A stretch of 7,436 nt of DNA from UBA12545 sp051024685 (GTDB lineage: Bacteria; Bacillota; DSM-521; Neomoorellales; Neomoorellaceae): positions 1-7,436 of the forward strand of contig JAZHPA010000076.1 of the NCBI GenBank assembly GCA_051024685.1. Direction: 5' to 3'. Under the pieces are notes generated by a model. That model was not told the origin of the DNA. It did no database searches and saw only the letters and a list, made by a program, of their open reading frames with translations. A program made the position numbers and the translations under genes. This document shows positions 1 to 6,509 of this stretch, piece after piece (positions within the stretch are counted from its first letter, which is position 1; each line of letters opens with the position of its first letter).

Positions 1-2
1 CC

Positions 3-330
3 CTGCGCCAGCGCCTGGATATACTAGCCCGCGGTATCCCCTACAAAGTTGCCTTTTACCACGACCATGGTACCAGTGAGCAATTCCATAGCGAGATTAA
101 AAATGATTTAAATCTGAAACGTTTGCCCAGCGGCAAATTTGCCACTAATGACCTGTGCTGCACTTGGTTATTTTTGCCTACAACATCTCGGTACAGGGTT
201 GGGCTCTTGAAGATGCAGGCCGTGGAGCTTCTGAACCGGGAGACGGCGGCGTAAACCGTACTTACCTTGACCAGCATTTGGCAGCCGGGTACAATGAAGT
301 TACGGGTGATTACCCTGAGCACTGGGCTTA
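3..330 (+). mobile_element. IS1380-type transposase, decayed C-terminal remnant
   Basis: Frame 3 from base 3 is open to the stop at 252-254. It reads LARGIPYKVAFYHDHGTSEQ, then FHSEIKNDLNLKRLPSGKFA and TNDL. The HGTSEQFHSE(I/L)K..L.LERLPSG.FATN block is characteristic of the C-terminal part of IS1380-family DDE transposases; it contains the last catalytic acidic region (the E of TSEQ). After TNDL the family-like reading VLHLVIFAYNI continues in another frame, which is explained by loss of one base near 153-156 (dropping one G from a GG). Beyond about 195 similarity fades; a basic run (RRRR) near 238-250 may be the usual arginine-rich tail. The 5' part lies outside the window. I found no terminal inverted repeat. 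This is a dead remnant; the family is assigned by motif recall, not by a search. Confidence 0.75.
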
Positions 331-394
331 AGCCCGGAAGAGGAGAAGGAAGTAGAGGAGATGCGACATAAGGAATTAAGTGCGGAGGAGATTG

Positions 395-469
395 ATGAAG
401 CTCTGGAACGTGCTTAAAGGGGAGATGAGTTTTGTGGGGCCGAGGCTAATTTTAATTGAGCTGGACTAA
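395..469 (+). pseudogene. Scrap of a polyprenyl phosphoglycosyl transferase (Bac_transf core)
   Basis: The reading from ATG 395 to TAA 467-469 starts MKLWNVLKGEMSFVGPR and then becomes unrelated (LILIELD). LWNVLKGEMSFVGPR is the conserved block just after the catalytic Asp-Glu dyad in bacterial sugar transferases that load the first sugar-phosphate onto undecaprenyl phosphate. The dyad and everything before it are missing, and homology stops at the PR, so this cannot be functional. Bases 399-446 match 5746-5793 at 44 of 48 positions and all four differences are synonymous, so this is a scrap of a second, related gene. The preceding bases 328-417 also read openly in frame 1 as an acidic helix (LSPEEEKEVEEMRHKELSAE and on), which may be debris of yet another gene or chance. 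Confidence 0.7.
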
Positions 470-638
470 AGTAAGCAAAGTTTTGGTGGATTTGACCTTG
501 TCTCCATGGCGGGTACCTAGTAGCCTTTCTCATCCGCCTCCACGGCCGTTTCCCGGAAGTAAATTTTACTGCTTATCTTTCTGTGGCACTCTATCACAAA
601 GCGTATCTCCAGTAGCCAGGCAAGTGGTGAAGTTTAGG

Positions 639-1934
639 ATGACTGACAGGAAATTATTCCGGGACCCTGTACATGGGTATATCGTTGTACCAAAGGAATT
701 TATGGCCCTAGTTGCGACCAAGGAGTTTCAGCGGTTGAGAAGAATTCGTCAGCTTGGTTTGTCTTTTCTTACTTATCACGGGGCCGAACATTCTCGTTTT
801 GCTCACTCCCTTGGCGTGTTTCAACTATTCGTAAGGTTACAAGCTGAGCTCGAACGTAAAGGCTACCGGTTTTCCGAGGAAGAAAAGCTACTGGGGTGTT
901 GTGCCGGGCTTCTGCACGATATCGGTCATGGCCCGCTGTCACATGTCCTGGAAGGTATAATGACTCCAGACAAAAAGCACGAGGCCTGGGCTATAGAAAT
1001 TATCACGGCTCCCACGGAGATCCGGTGCGTTCTGGAAAGCATGGACCCGGGGTTGCCTAAGAAGATATGCCAGGTGCTCCAAGGTGATCCCCAATGGCAG
1101 CTAGTAAAAAACATTATGTCCTCGCAGCTTGATATAGATCGTATGGATTACCTTTTGCGTGACGCCCTTATGACCGGGACCAGTTACGGTCATTTTGACT
1201 TAACTAGGCTGTTAACAGTTCTCGAGTTAAACGATAGACAGACTAGCTTGATAGTAAACAATAAAGGACTTATGGCCGCAGAACAATTTGTTTTTGCCCG
1301 CTATTATGCCTACTGGCAAATATACTACCACAAGACAACAAGAGGCGCTGAGAAAATCCTGCAGGCGATTTGGAGAAGGGCCCAAGAACTCTTCGGCCGA
1401 GATTCATTACCACCTGGCATGATACCTCTATCTCTAAGACCCTTCCTCGCTGGTGATTGGGATTGGAACCATTATTTATCTATCGATGATTCCGATATCT
1501 GGATGGCGTTAAAGATTTGGCAGGAAAGCCCAGACCCCATCCTATCTGATTTGTCCAGGCGGATTTTATACAGGGAGCTATTCAAACCTATTGAGATTAT
1601 AGAAAATCCTCCTGTTAATTTGTTAGACCTTCCTGAACGACTAAAGGAAATAGTTCGTAGCAGCGGTTATGACCCGGAGTATTATCTTTTCTTTGATGCC
1701 CCATCTGATGTGGCTTACGATTACTATACGTCACCCGAGGAAGAAGATACCAGTAAGCCTCCTATTTTGGTTGTTGACAAGTCTGGTACACCACGTGATA
1801 TAACGAAATTGTCAGAGCCTATTCACGCTATTGCAGGCAAGCGCAAAATTGTAAGATATATTTATGTCCCGGACGAAAAATGTCGTACAGAGATTGAAAA
1901 AATAGTTAAGAAGACAGGCAGAAAGGGGCAATAA
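639..1934 (+). CDS. HD-domain phosphohydrolase, SAMHD1/dGTPase-like (YwfO type)
   Basis: 431 aa from ATG 639. Likely a metal-dependent HD phosphohydrolase of the COG1078 group, whose studied relatives (SAMHD1, bacterial dGTPases, B. subtilis YwfO) hydrolyse dNTPs to nucleoside and triphosphate in the cytoplasm. Visible motifs: family N-terminus RDPVHGYI (8-15), RRIRQLG (34-40), metal His in HSRFAHSLG (H56), HD pair in LLHDIGHGPLSH (H93, D94, with H97 and H102), catalytic-region HE (H114), and the last metal Asp in SSQLDIDRMDYLLRD (D167). All core ligands are present, so it should be active. The frame is open back to 456, but those 61 residues are proline/serine-rich, unlike the family, and GGTGA at 626-630 lies 8 bases before ATG 639, so I use 639. 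It is followed after 4 bases by the YwgA-type gene, the partner seen in Bacillus. The true substrate is unproven. Confidence 0.9.
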   Translation: MTDRKLFRDPVHGYIVVPKEFMALVATKEFQRLRRIRQLGLSFLTYHGAEHSRFAHSLGVFQLFVRLQAELERKGYRFSEEEKLLGCCAGLLHDIGHGPLSHVLEGIMTPDKKHEAWAIEIITAPTEIRCVLESMDPGLPKKICQVLQGDPQWQLVKNIMSSQLDIDRMDYLLRDALMTGTSYGHFDLTRLLTVLELNDRQTSLIVNNKGLMAAEQFVFARYYAYWQIYYHKTTRGAEKILQAIWRRAQELFGRDSLPPGMIPLSLRPFLAGDWDWNHYLSIDDSDIWMALKIWQESPDPILSDLSRRILYRELFKPIEIIENPPVNLLDLPERLKEIVRSSGYDPEYYLFFDAPSDVAYDYYTSPEEEDTSKPPILVVDKSGTPRDITKLSEPIHAIAGKRKIVRYIYVPDEKCRTEIEKIVKKTGRKGQ

Positions 1935-1938
1935 AGGA

Positions 1939-2484
1939 ATGGATTTTTTGGGTAATTATCAAATGTTAATGAAGCTCTTAAGTTCTGTAGGAGAAATACA
2001 TGGGCGAAAGAAATTACAAAAAATGGTGTATTTACTCCAAGAAGCGGGGTGCCCTTTTAAGGAAGAGTTTAATTACCACCTGTTTGGGCCTTACTCGGAA
2101 GAACTGGCTACCAAAGTCGATGAGATGAAATTCCTAGGCTTATTGGATGAAAAATCAGGGGCGACTGCTTTAGGATACAAGCAGTACATATATTCTTTAT
2201 CTGAAGAAAGTAAACGATACATGAAAGACCGAAAAAATAACTTTAGGCTGCCGCTTCACTTCGATCAACTGGCTAAGGAGCTGGCCCGTTATGACGCTCG
2301 CACTTTGGAATTGATGGCTACGCTAAGATTTCTCAGGAAGATGAATTACTCAGATGCGGAAGCTGCCGAGTATGTAAAGAAGCTTAAGCCTGAACAAGAG
2401 TATAAAGATGATGAAATTGGAAAGGCCTTAGATTTCCTAAACACGCTTATGAATCCCCAGGCTTCAGAAGATGTTTCCTCTTGA
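1939..2484 (+). CDS. YwgA-family protein (partner of the HD phosphohydrolase)
   Basis: 181 aa. Recognised from GRKKLQKMVYLLQEAG (22-37) followed by FNYHLFGPYSEEL (44-56), the signature of YwgA-type proteins encoded beside ywfO in Bacillota. The L(Q/K)K..Y....F....YGP pattern also resembles the SocA/Panacea (DUF4065) fold, in which members act as chaperone-like or antitoxin domains; a link with YwgA is my inference. After the N-terminal domain comes a mostly helical, charged C-terminus with no membrane segment. ATG 1939 is 4 bases past the HD stop; GAAAGGGG at 1921-1928 inside the upstream gene is the likely SD, so translation is probably coupled. It probably works with the HD enzyme, but its biochemical role is not known to me. 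Confidence 0.8.
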   Translation: MDFLGNYQMLMKLLSSVGEIHGRKKLQKMVYLLQEAGCPFKEEFNYHLFGPYSEELATKVDEMKFLGLLDEKSGATALGYKQYIYSLSEESKRYMKDRKNNFRLPLHFDQLAKELARYDARTLELMATLRFLRKMNYSDAEAAEYVKKLKPEQEYKDDEIGKALDFLNTLMNPQASEDVSS

Positions 2485-2773
2485 GGGGAAGGGACAGCAC
2501 CGAGGCCGGTGGTTTTGCCTGGCCCATACGGGTTCTATTACCTTCACAAGTGCAATGTATGCGGTTATACCGTTTCTACCTCCGGTCCGTGGGAATTCTA
2601 CCGCGATGCCCGAAGGAAAGCGAAAGGCTTATGGTTATCCTGTGCCGTTGTCCGAGGAGGCTGCTCGGGCCGGAATCCATGGGCTTTCAGGTATTGTGTA
2701 CTGTACGCTCTGCGACAAGTCGTTTGACGTAGTGCTCGTTGAACCGCTCATCCCTGGAATAAGAGAGCATTAA
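2485..2773 (+). pseudogene. Zinc-ribbon protein gene broken by one frameshift
   Basis: Two readings complement each other. Frame 1, from a possible GTG at 2509, gives GPYGFYYLHKCNVCGYTVST and SGPWEFYRDA, with a CxxC (codons 2551-2562). Frame 2, from about 2612, gives EGKRKAYGYPVPLSEEAARA then GIHGLSGIVYCTLCDKSFDV with a second CxxC (2702-2713), ending at TAA 2773. Joined, they form one small two-CxxC zinc-ribbon protein of about 88 aa. The switch lies near 2606-2620 and equals one extra base or two lost. Neither half has a full metal site, so the gene looks inactivated, unless the ribosome shifts there or the sequence has an error. It lies in the same frame as the upstream ywgA-like gene, right after its stop. 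No good SD is visible 5-10 bases before GTG 2509. Function unknown. Confidence 0.7.
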
Positions 2774-2882
2774 CACTCTGTCTGAAAAGCCTCTTTTTGC
2801 CTAGGGAGATAGTGTCTAGTATTGCGGGTAGAAGCGGATAGTAATGGTATGGTCTTATGCGAATACACGCTTGGGGGATATT

Positions 2883-3422
2883 ATGATGGCAGAAATAGTG
2901 AGGAGATCTCCAAGTCCAGTAAATTTTGATCATGTTATTCAAACCTTTACTGGTGACGTGGATTTCCAAAAACAGTTGATGCAGGCAAATGTCGTTATTC
3001 TTCCGAGAATGGGTGTGCTCCACTATACTGCTCCTGTATTTGAAGCCGACACTCGTGAACTTTACAGGTATTTACGTGCTCATTCGTCGGACAAGCTAAA
3101 AGTCGAAGTAGCGATTCGGGATGAAGACTACGCAGAATTAGTGGTCCACGCGGATATATTAGAGTTAGGAAAGTTTTTGGTAAAAACGTTCGTTGCCCCT
3201 CTCCTCGTGAATATTCTGGCGAACTATGTTTCGGAGAAGCTCAAGTACCGTAGCACCAAGGAAAATCGAGAGACAACTGTGCGAGTTGAACTGATACTGA
3301 CCAATGATGACGGCAGTTCTATGTCTTTCAAATACGATGGACCTGCAACTACATTTGAAAAGGAATTGGCCAGGGAAATAAGAGAATTCATTAGGGAAGT
3401 TCAGGGGAGGAAACTTGCGTGA
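2883..3422 (+). CDS. Unrecognised 179-aa alpha/beta protein with central hydrophobic helix
   Basis: I do not recognise a named family. ATG 2883 is preferred because GGGGG at 2873-2877 lies 5 bases upstream (8 from the next ATG, 2886). The frame also has ATG 2844, which would add 13 residues but has only a poor SD. Layout: N-terminal mixed region with ADTRELYRYLR (55-65), strands LKVEVAIR (72-79) and AELVVHAD (84-91), a hydrophobic helix KFLVKTFVAPLLVNILANYV (97-116), then a strand-turn-strand TVRVELILTNDDGSSMSFKY (132-151) and a final charged helix (158-175). The order short RYLR helix, hydrophobic helix, beta hairpin, helix recalls small effector-associated domains of bacterial conflict systems (EACC1-like); this is an architectural guess. 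Its stop overlaps the next start by 4 bases, so the two proteins are probably made together. Confidence 0.8.
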   Translation: MMAEIVRRSPSPVNFDHVIQTFTGDVDFQKQLMQANVVILPRMGVLHYTAPVFEADTRELYRYLRAHSSDKLKVEVAIRDEDYAELVVHADILELGKFLVKTFVAPLLVNILANYVSEKLKYRSTKENRETTVRVELILTNDDGSSMSFKYDGPATTFEKELAREIREFIREVQGRKLA

Positions 3423-4309
3423 GTGATTTTACGGTTGATTATCTTATTCGGGAAGCTGAGGTATTTTCAGTTCCTCGAAATTTCGCACGAAGCTATCGTG
3501 AACGCGTGACACAACTGTTATCGCCCGAATATTGGGATATACTCAAATCAGTCAAAAGGAAGGCAGTAGCGGTAGGTGACCAAGCAATGGCTAAGGCTGC
3601 TTGGTGTTTTGAAACGATAGGTCGCATCCAGGACCACTTTATCAAAGCCTTCAACTTAATGAAAAATGACCAGTTTTATAGTGCCTGGTGCGACCTCGAA
3701 CGTTGTGAAATAGAAATAAGTTTCTTGGTTCCTCATTTTCAAGACACCGAGAACGAGTTTGGAATAGAACACATTCGAAGCCATGTACCCAGGTTTCAGG
3801 CGCTTTTTCCATATAGATTCTTCCTTAGCCCCGCATTTATAGTGCGGGAATCGCGTTGTTCAATCTGTAAGCAACCTTTTCGTCTAAGGAAGGGTTGTGA
3901 TCACAAAGTGGGAGAAATTTACAATGGTGAGATATGTTTAAGAGAGATCACAAAGGCTGAATTGTTGGAAGTATCACTTGTTGAAAACCCCGTTCAAAAA
4001 TATTCCGTGCCATTTGGTCCTGCCATTAAATACAACTACGGAATAGTAAAATACGTTATACAGGGCTTAAGATCACCCTGGAAAAAATGGAATTACAGCC
4101 AGTATGAGATACCTTTAGAAAAGGAACCATTTCCAGGAATCGAAAGAAACGAACTCTGCCCTTGTGGTTCAAGGCAGAAATATAAGGACTGTTGCCTGAG
4201 AAAAGTCAAATTCCGCATTCATTTTGAGGTGTATTTCGAGGAACCCCCGCCGGCAGACTTGCCCAGTTTTATCGAAGATGTAAAATATTTTGTGGATGGA
4301 GAGGTTTGA
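3419..4309 (+). CDS. SEC-C motif protein with a second Cys/His zinc site
   Basis: 296 aa from GTG 3419. SD GGGGAGG at 3404-3410 lies 8 bases upstream and the start overlaps the previous stop (GTGA). Residues 1-140 look helical and carry no motif I know. Residues 147-173 hold a second metal-like site: C147-x2-C150, C160, H162 and C173 (CSICKQPF...GCDHKVGEIYNGEIC). It is followed by ELLEVSLVENPVQKYSVPF (181-199), whose EVSLVENP resembles a phrase common in phage prohead-protease-type proteins; that resemblance is weak. Residues 243-259 (RNELCPCGSRQKYKDCC) are a clear SEC-C motif with C247, C249, C258 and C259; SEC-C binds zinc in SecA and many accessory proteins. No catalytic site is visible. 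Translational coupling suggests it acts with the 179-aa protein, perhaps as regulator or adaptor. Role unknown. Confidence 0.85.
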   Translation: MSDFTVDYLIREAEVFSVPRNFARSYRERVTQLLSPEYWDILKSVKRKAVAVGDQAMAKAAWCFETIGRIQDHFIKAFNLMKNDQFYSAWCDLERCEIEISFLVPHFQDTENEFGIEHIRSHVPRFQALFPYRFFLSPAFIVRESRCSICKQPFRLRKGCDHKVGEIYNGEICLREITKAELLEVSLVENPVQKYSVPFGPAIKYNYGIVKYVIQGLRSPWKKWNYSQYEIPLEKEPFPGIERNELCPCGSRQKYKDCCLRKVKFRIHFEVYFEEPPPADLPSFIEDVKYFVDGEV

Positions 4310-4425
4310 TATAGCCTGACTAAAATCTTGGCGTCAACCTTGTCCGTTTTAGTCCTGCCTTCGGCGATGTCCCTGGTCCTTACGGGGGTTAACAACAAAT
4401 ACTGCCGCCTTGTGCTCGGCAAAGA
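4310..4425 (-). mobile_element. IS110-type transposase fragment, frameshifted
   Basis: On the - strand, AEHKAAVFVVNPRK (from 4420 downwards) continues after a frame change as TRDIAEGRTKTDKVDAKILV and RLY, ending at about 4309. KTDKVDAKIL with the preceding VVNP(R) is the typical block of the N-terminal DEDD nuclease domain of IS110-family transposases, where the Asp of TD..DA is catalytic. Only about 37 codons survive, with one frameshift between them near 4372-4378. A stop lies in frame just before the AEHK block. The fragment ends exactly at the stop codon of the SEC-C gene, so the transposase homology and the cargo gene meet without a spacer. No bridge-RNA region or element end is recognisable. 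Confidence 0.7.
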
Positions 4426-4455
4426 TACCACAGATTTATGAAGGAAATTCTTGGG

Positions 4456-4560
4456 ATGGACCATGGAGAGGGAATCAGCTTACGAGGTAGGGTTATTTCC
4501 CTGGCCACAGTGTACACCTTTATTTTCATGTGCCTTTTATGCGGCTTCTGCAAAAAATGA
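4456..4560 (+). CDS. Possible 34-aa membrane peptide or remnant N-terminus
   Basis: ATG 4456, with AAGGAA at 4441-4446 nine bases upstream, opens a 34-codon frame starting MDHGEGISLRGRVISLATVY and going on TFIFMCLLCGFCKK, stop TGA 4558-4560. It has a charged start and one strongly hydrophobic stretch (residues 13-32), as in the N-terminal anchor of a bitopic membrane protein. It could be the surviving start of a larger broken gene, since it sits among clear pseudogenes; bases after the stop give no continuation I trust. A competing + frame at 4463-4615 (50 aa) is open as well. I cannot tell whether either is translated. Confidence 0.3.
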   Translation: MDHGEGISLRGRVISLATVYTFIFMCLLCGFCKK

Positions 4561-4637
4561 AGGCTGTGAGGTGCACGCGGCCGCTTCCCCTGAGGAGGGA
4601 AAAAAGAGGAGATAGAGGCAGGGGGTGAGATACTGGG

Positions 4638-6029
4638 ATGTCCCCTTGGTTCGCTCGCCCTATAGCTTTTAAAATTGGCGCGCTATTAATTAAAACCTTG
4701 GTGGCTTTTTCGTTCTCACCGGTTCGATCTCATCCATGTCCATACCCCGGTAGCCGGTTTCCAGGGAAGATACCTGGCTAAGGTTACCGGGCAAGGTCCG
4801 GTTTTATATACCCCCACGGTTTTCATTTTTACCAGGGCGCGCCTTTGAAAAATTAGCTCCTTTATATTCTCCAGCTAGGGGCGGAGGTTCTCTCTTTCCT
4901 GGTCTGTGTAATAGCCCTTCTTCTACCCCTAAGTTCGAGTATTTCCTATTTCTTCCATACTTATGCTTTCCCCCGGTCTATTTTCCTTTTAGCTGCTCCT
5001 GTGCAATTGTTTTTCCTTCCTTTATGGCGGCAACTTGGTGTGGGCCTGGTCCCTGGCCAGGCAAGGCCCTCTCACCCTTCCGGTAGTGGGGCCTAAAGAG
5101 GAGGCGCTGATGCGGGCACGGCTTATAAAAAAACCAGGAGCCGTACCTCTTCCAGGTAGCAGGAGTAGTGACGGATGTTACCCTGGACCCTGCCGCGGGA
5201 ACTGGCTGGTATTTCCTGGCCGGGCAGCCATACTAAGCTGGCCGCCAGCCTGGAGAAGGTAGGGTCTAAAACGGTGCTTCTGTGTTCCGGCTTGCCCCCG
5301 GGAAGAGAGAGCCAAAATCCTTAAAAAGCTATGTAAGAAAAGCTAGCCCTTTTTCTCATCCCAGACCTGGAAGATATCTTTCTCGCCCGGGCTTCCCTGG
5401 AACAGATCGATGGTATCCCGGTCTTCAGGATTCCGAGGATACAGGAGGAGCCCGCCTTAGGGTGGATAAGGTTCCTGGACATAGTGGACGGGGTTATTCT
5501 TTCTTGTGCTGGCGCTGCCGGTAATACTCCTGGCAACCCTGGCTCTGAAGTTGGAAAATCCCCGCTGGCCGATGTTTTACGTACAGGAGAGGGGGTAGAG
5601 GCAGACGAGTGTTCCGTCTTTTTAAGCTCAGGACTATGATTCCCGGGGCGGAAGAGGAGACAGGGCCCACCCTCTGTTCCGGACGAACAGCGGCTTACCA
5701 GAGTGGGCCGTATCCTAAGGGCTACGCGGATTGACGAGCTTCCCCAGCTCTGGAACGTGCTCAAAGGGGAGATGAGCTTCGTGGGGCCGCGGCCGGAGAG
5801 ACCTTATTTTGTGGAGCAGCTGGAGAAGGAGATACCCGGGTACCGTCTACGCCATTGCTTACCGGCCGGCATAACGGGCCCAGCCCAGGTGGAAGGAAGG
5901 TACAACATTCCGCCGGAGGACAAGTTAAGGTATGATCTCATGTATGGTAAAAACACTTCCCTCCTTACCGACCTGCGCATAATCTTTATGTACTCAAGCG
6001 TGATCATGTTGCGGGATAAGGCCAGCTGA
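4638..6029 (+). pseudogene. Exopolysaccharide polyprenyl phosphoglycosyl transferase, multiply frameshifted
   Basis: The intact ancestor would transfer a sugar-1-phosphate from a UDP-sugar to undecaprenyl phosphate at the membrane, starting exopolysaccharide repeat synthesis (WbaP/WcaJ-like, Bac_transf family). The span of 1392 bp equals about 463 codons, normal for the family, and ATG 4638 has GGGGGTGAG at 4621-4629. Pieces in order: membrane region with YAFPRSIFLLAAPVQLFF (frame 0, 4863-5036); VVGPKEEALMRARLIKKPG (frame 1, ends about 5140); YLFQVAGVVTDVTLD (frame 2, from 5144); LAASLEKVGSKTVLLCSGLP (frame 0, from 5238); RAKILKKLCKK (frame 1); LFLIPDLEDIFLARASLEQI then DGIPVFRIPRI (frame 0, from 5349); LALKLENPRWPMFYVQER (frame 1); RRVFRLFKLRTM (frame 2); then frame 0 from 5682 with catalytic RIDELPQLWNV (Asp-Glu at 5733-5738), MSFVGPRPERP and GITGPAQVEGRYN to the stop. 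The first 220 bases are assigned mainly by position. No single frame could make the enzyme. Confidence 0.85.
4746..4791. repeat. Nested, nearly concentric inverted repeat
   Basis: Outer arms CCCGGTA (4746-4752) and TACCGGG (4785-4791) are perfect complements. Inner arms CCAGG (4761-4765) and CCTGG (4773-4777) share almost the same centre (4768.5 and 4769) around the 7-base loop GAAGATA. It lies near the 5' end of the broken PGT gene, where the coding signal is weakest. It may be a hairpin that formed or was retained after the gene died, or simply GC-rich coding sequence. Confidence 0.45.
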
Positions 6030-6047
6030 GATAGGGGAGGTAAGGGT

Positions 6048-6424
6048 ATGTTCATACTTTTGGGAGAGAACTTGCCAGTGGTATTCCGCAAAAGGTTAAC
6101 AAATCTCTGCCTCGCTTGTCTCATGGCCGCCGCCGTGGTTATTTACTGCGCCGGTGATGAGCGCCGGACAGATTTCGAGTACGCTCAGGCGAGAAGGGCG
6201 AGAGGGTAGAGACCGCAGTGAAAGTTTACAGGAAGGGGCTCGCCCCGTACTTACTTTATGGCCGGCACCGGTTTATCGCTTTTCTTGAACAGGGGGACAA
6301 GGTTTATAGGGAACGCCGGGCGCCTTTGGAAGAGAACTTACGGCAACTTCGGAGCGACTTGGAAGAATCTCAGGCCACCCGGGAAAGGAGGGAAAGCAGG
6401 CAGGGCTATCCGGCCTCTTATTAG
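6048..6424 (+). pseudogene. Small membrane-anchored protein gene, probably broken by one frameshift
   Basis: ATG 6048, with AGGGGAGG at about 6032-6040 eight bases upstream, begins 19 bases after the PGT stop, so this was probably the next gene of the same operon. Frame 0 reads MFILLGENLPVVFRKRL, then a membrane segment (LCLACLMAAAVVIYCAG) and EYAQARRARG, stop at 6207-6209. From about 6160 frame 2 is open to 6424: GERVETAVKVYRKGLAPYLL, then FIAFLEQGDKVYRERRAPLE and a charged helix. Joined near 6185-6205 they make one sensible protein of roughly 125 aa: an N-terminal anchor followed by a helical, repeat-like and coiled-coil-like domain. Frame 2 alone could start at GTG 6218 (68 aa), but no clear SD is present. 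I do not recognise the family. Confidence 0.5.
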
Positions 6425-6486
6425 CTGGGGCTGACTAACCCAAAGCCAGGAGGGCCTCACCGGCTCTTAACTTAGCCCGCCCCAGC
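6424..6486. repeat. Short inverted repeat between convergent genes
   Basis: GCTGGGGC at 6424-6431 and its exact complement GCCCCAGC at 6479-6486 are separated by 47 bases. The pair overlaps the stop codon of the broken + strand gene and precedes the stop of the - strand gene at 6499, so it sits where two convergent transcripts would end. With such a long loop it is only a weak candidate for RNA structure. Confidence 0.3.
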
Positions 6487-6509
6487 CTTGAAGCGTGCTT
6501 AAGGTTTTT
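6486..6509 (+). terminator. Candidate intrinsic terminator for the + strand
   Basis: CCTTGA (6486-6491) can pair with TTAAGG (6499-6504), with one G-T wobble, around a 7-base loop, and is followed directly by TTTTT at 6505-6509. The stem is short and mostly A-T, so it would be weak. Its position after the 6048-6424 gene fits the end of the PGT transcript. It overlaps the last codons of the opposite-strand gene. Confidence 0.35.

Noticed and set aside
56..322. 88-aa open frame on the - strand
   Set aside because: It is antisense to the IS1380 transposase remnant, shows no family features and has no convincing SD.
456..638. 61-residue N-terminal extension of the HD protein
   Set aside because: It is low-complexity and proline/serine-rich, is absent from the family, and has no SD at 456, whereas ATG 639 has a proper SD and begins the family-typical N-terminus.
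2748..3023. 91-aa open frame on the - strand
   Set aside because: It is antisense to the start of the well-supported 2883-3422 gene and has no recognisable content.
4690..4928. A - strand reading with protein-like text (LENIKELIFQRRALVKMKT, then SLETGYRGMDMDEIEPV to a stop at 4690-4692)
   Set aside because: It needs an internal stop at about 4875 and a frame change, and its upstream half is antisense to the recognisable PGT membrane region at 4863-5036. The half at 4690-4800 is less clearly excluded.
5321..5764. 147-aa open frame on the - strand
   Set aside because: It is antisense to the PGT pseudogene, where the + strand frames carry clear family motifs; the - strand protein is serine/arginine-rich shadow sequence.
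5804..6124. 106-aa open frame on the - strand
   Set aside because: It is antisense to the most conserved part of the PGT pseudogene and has no features of its own.
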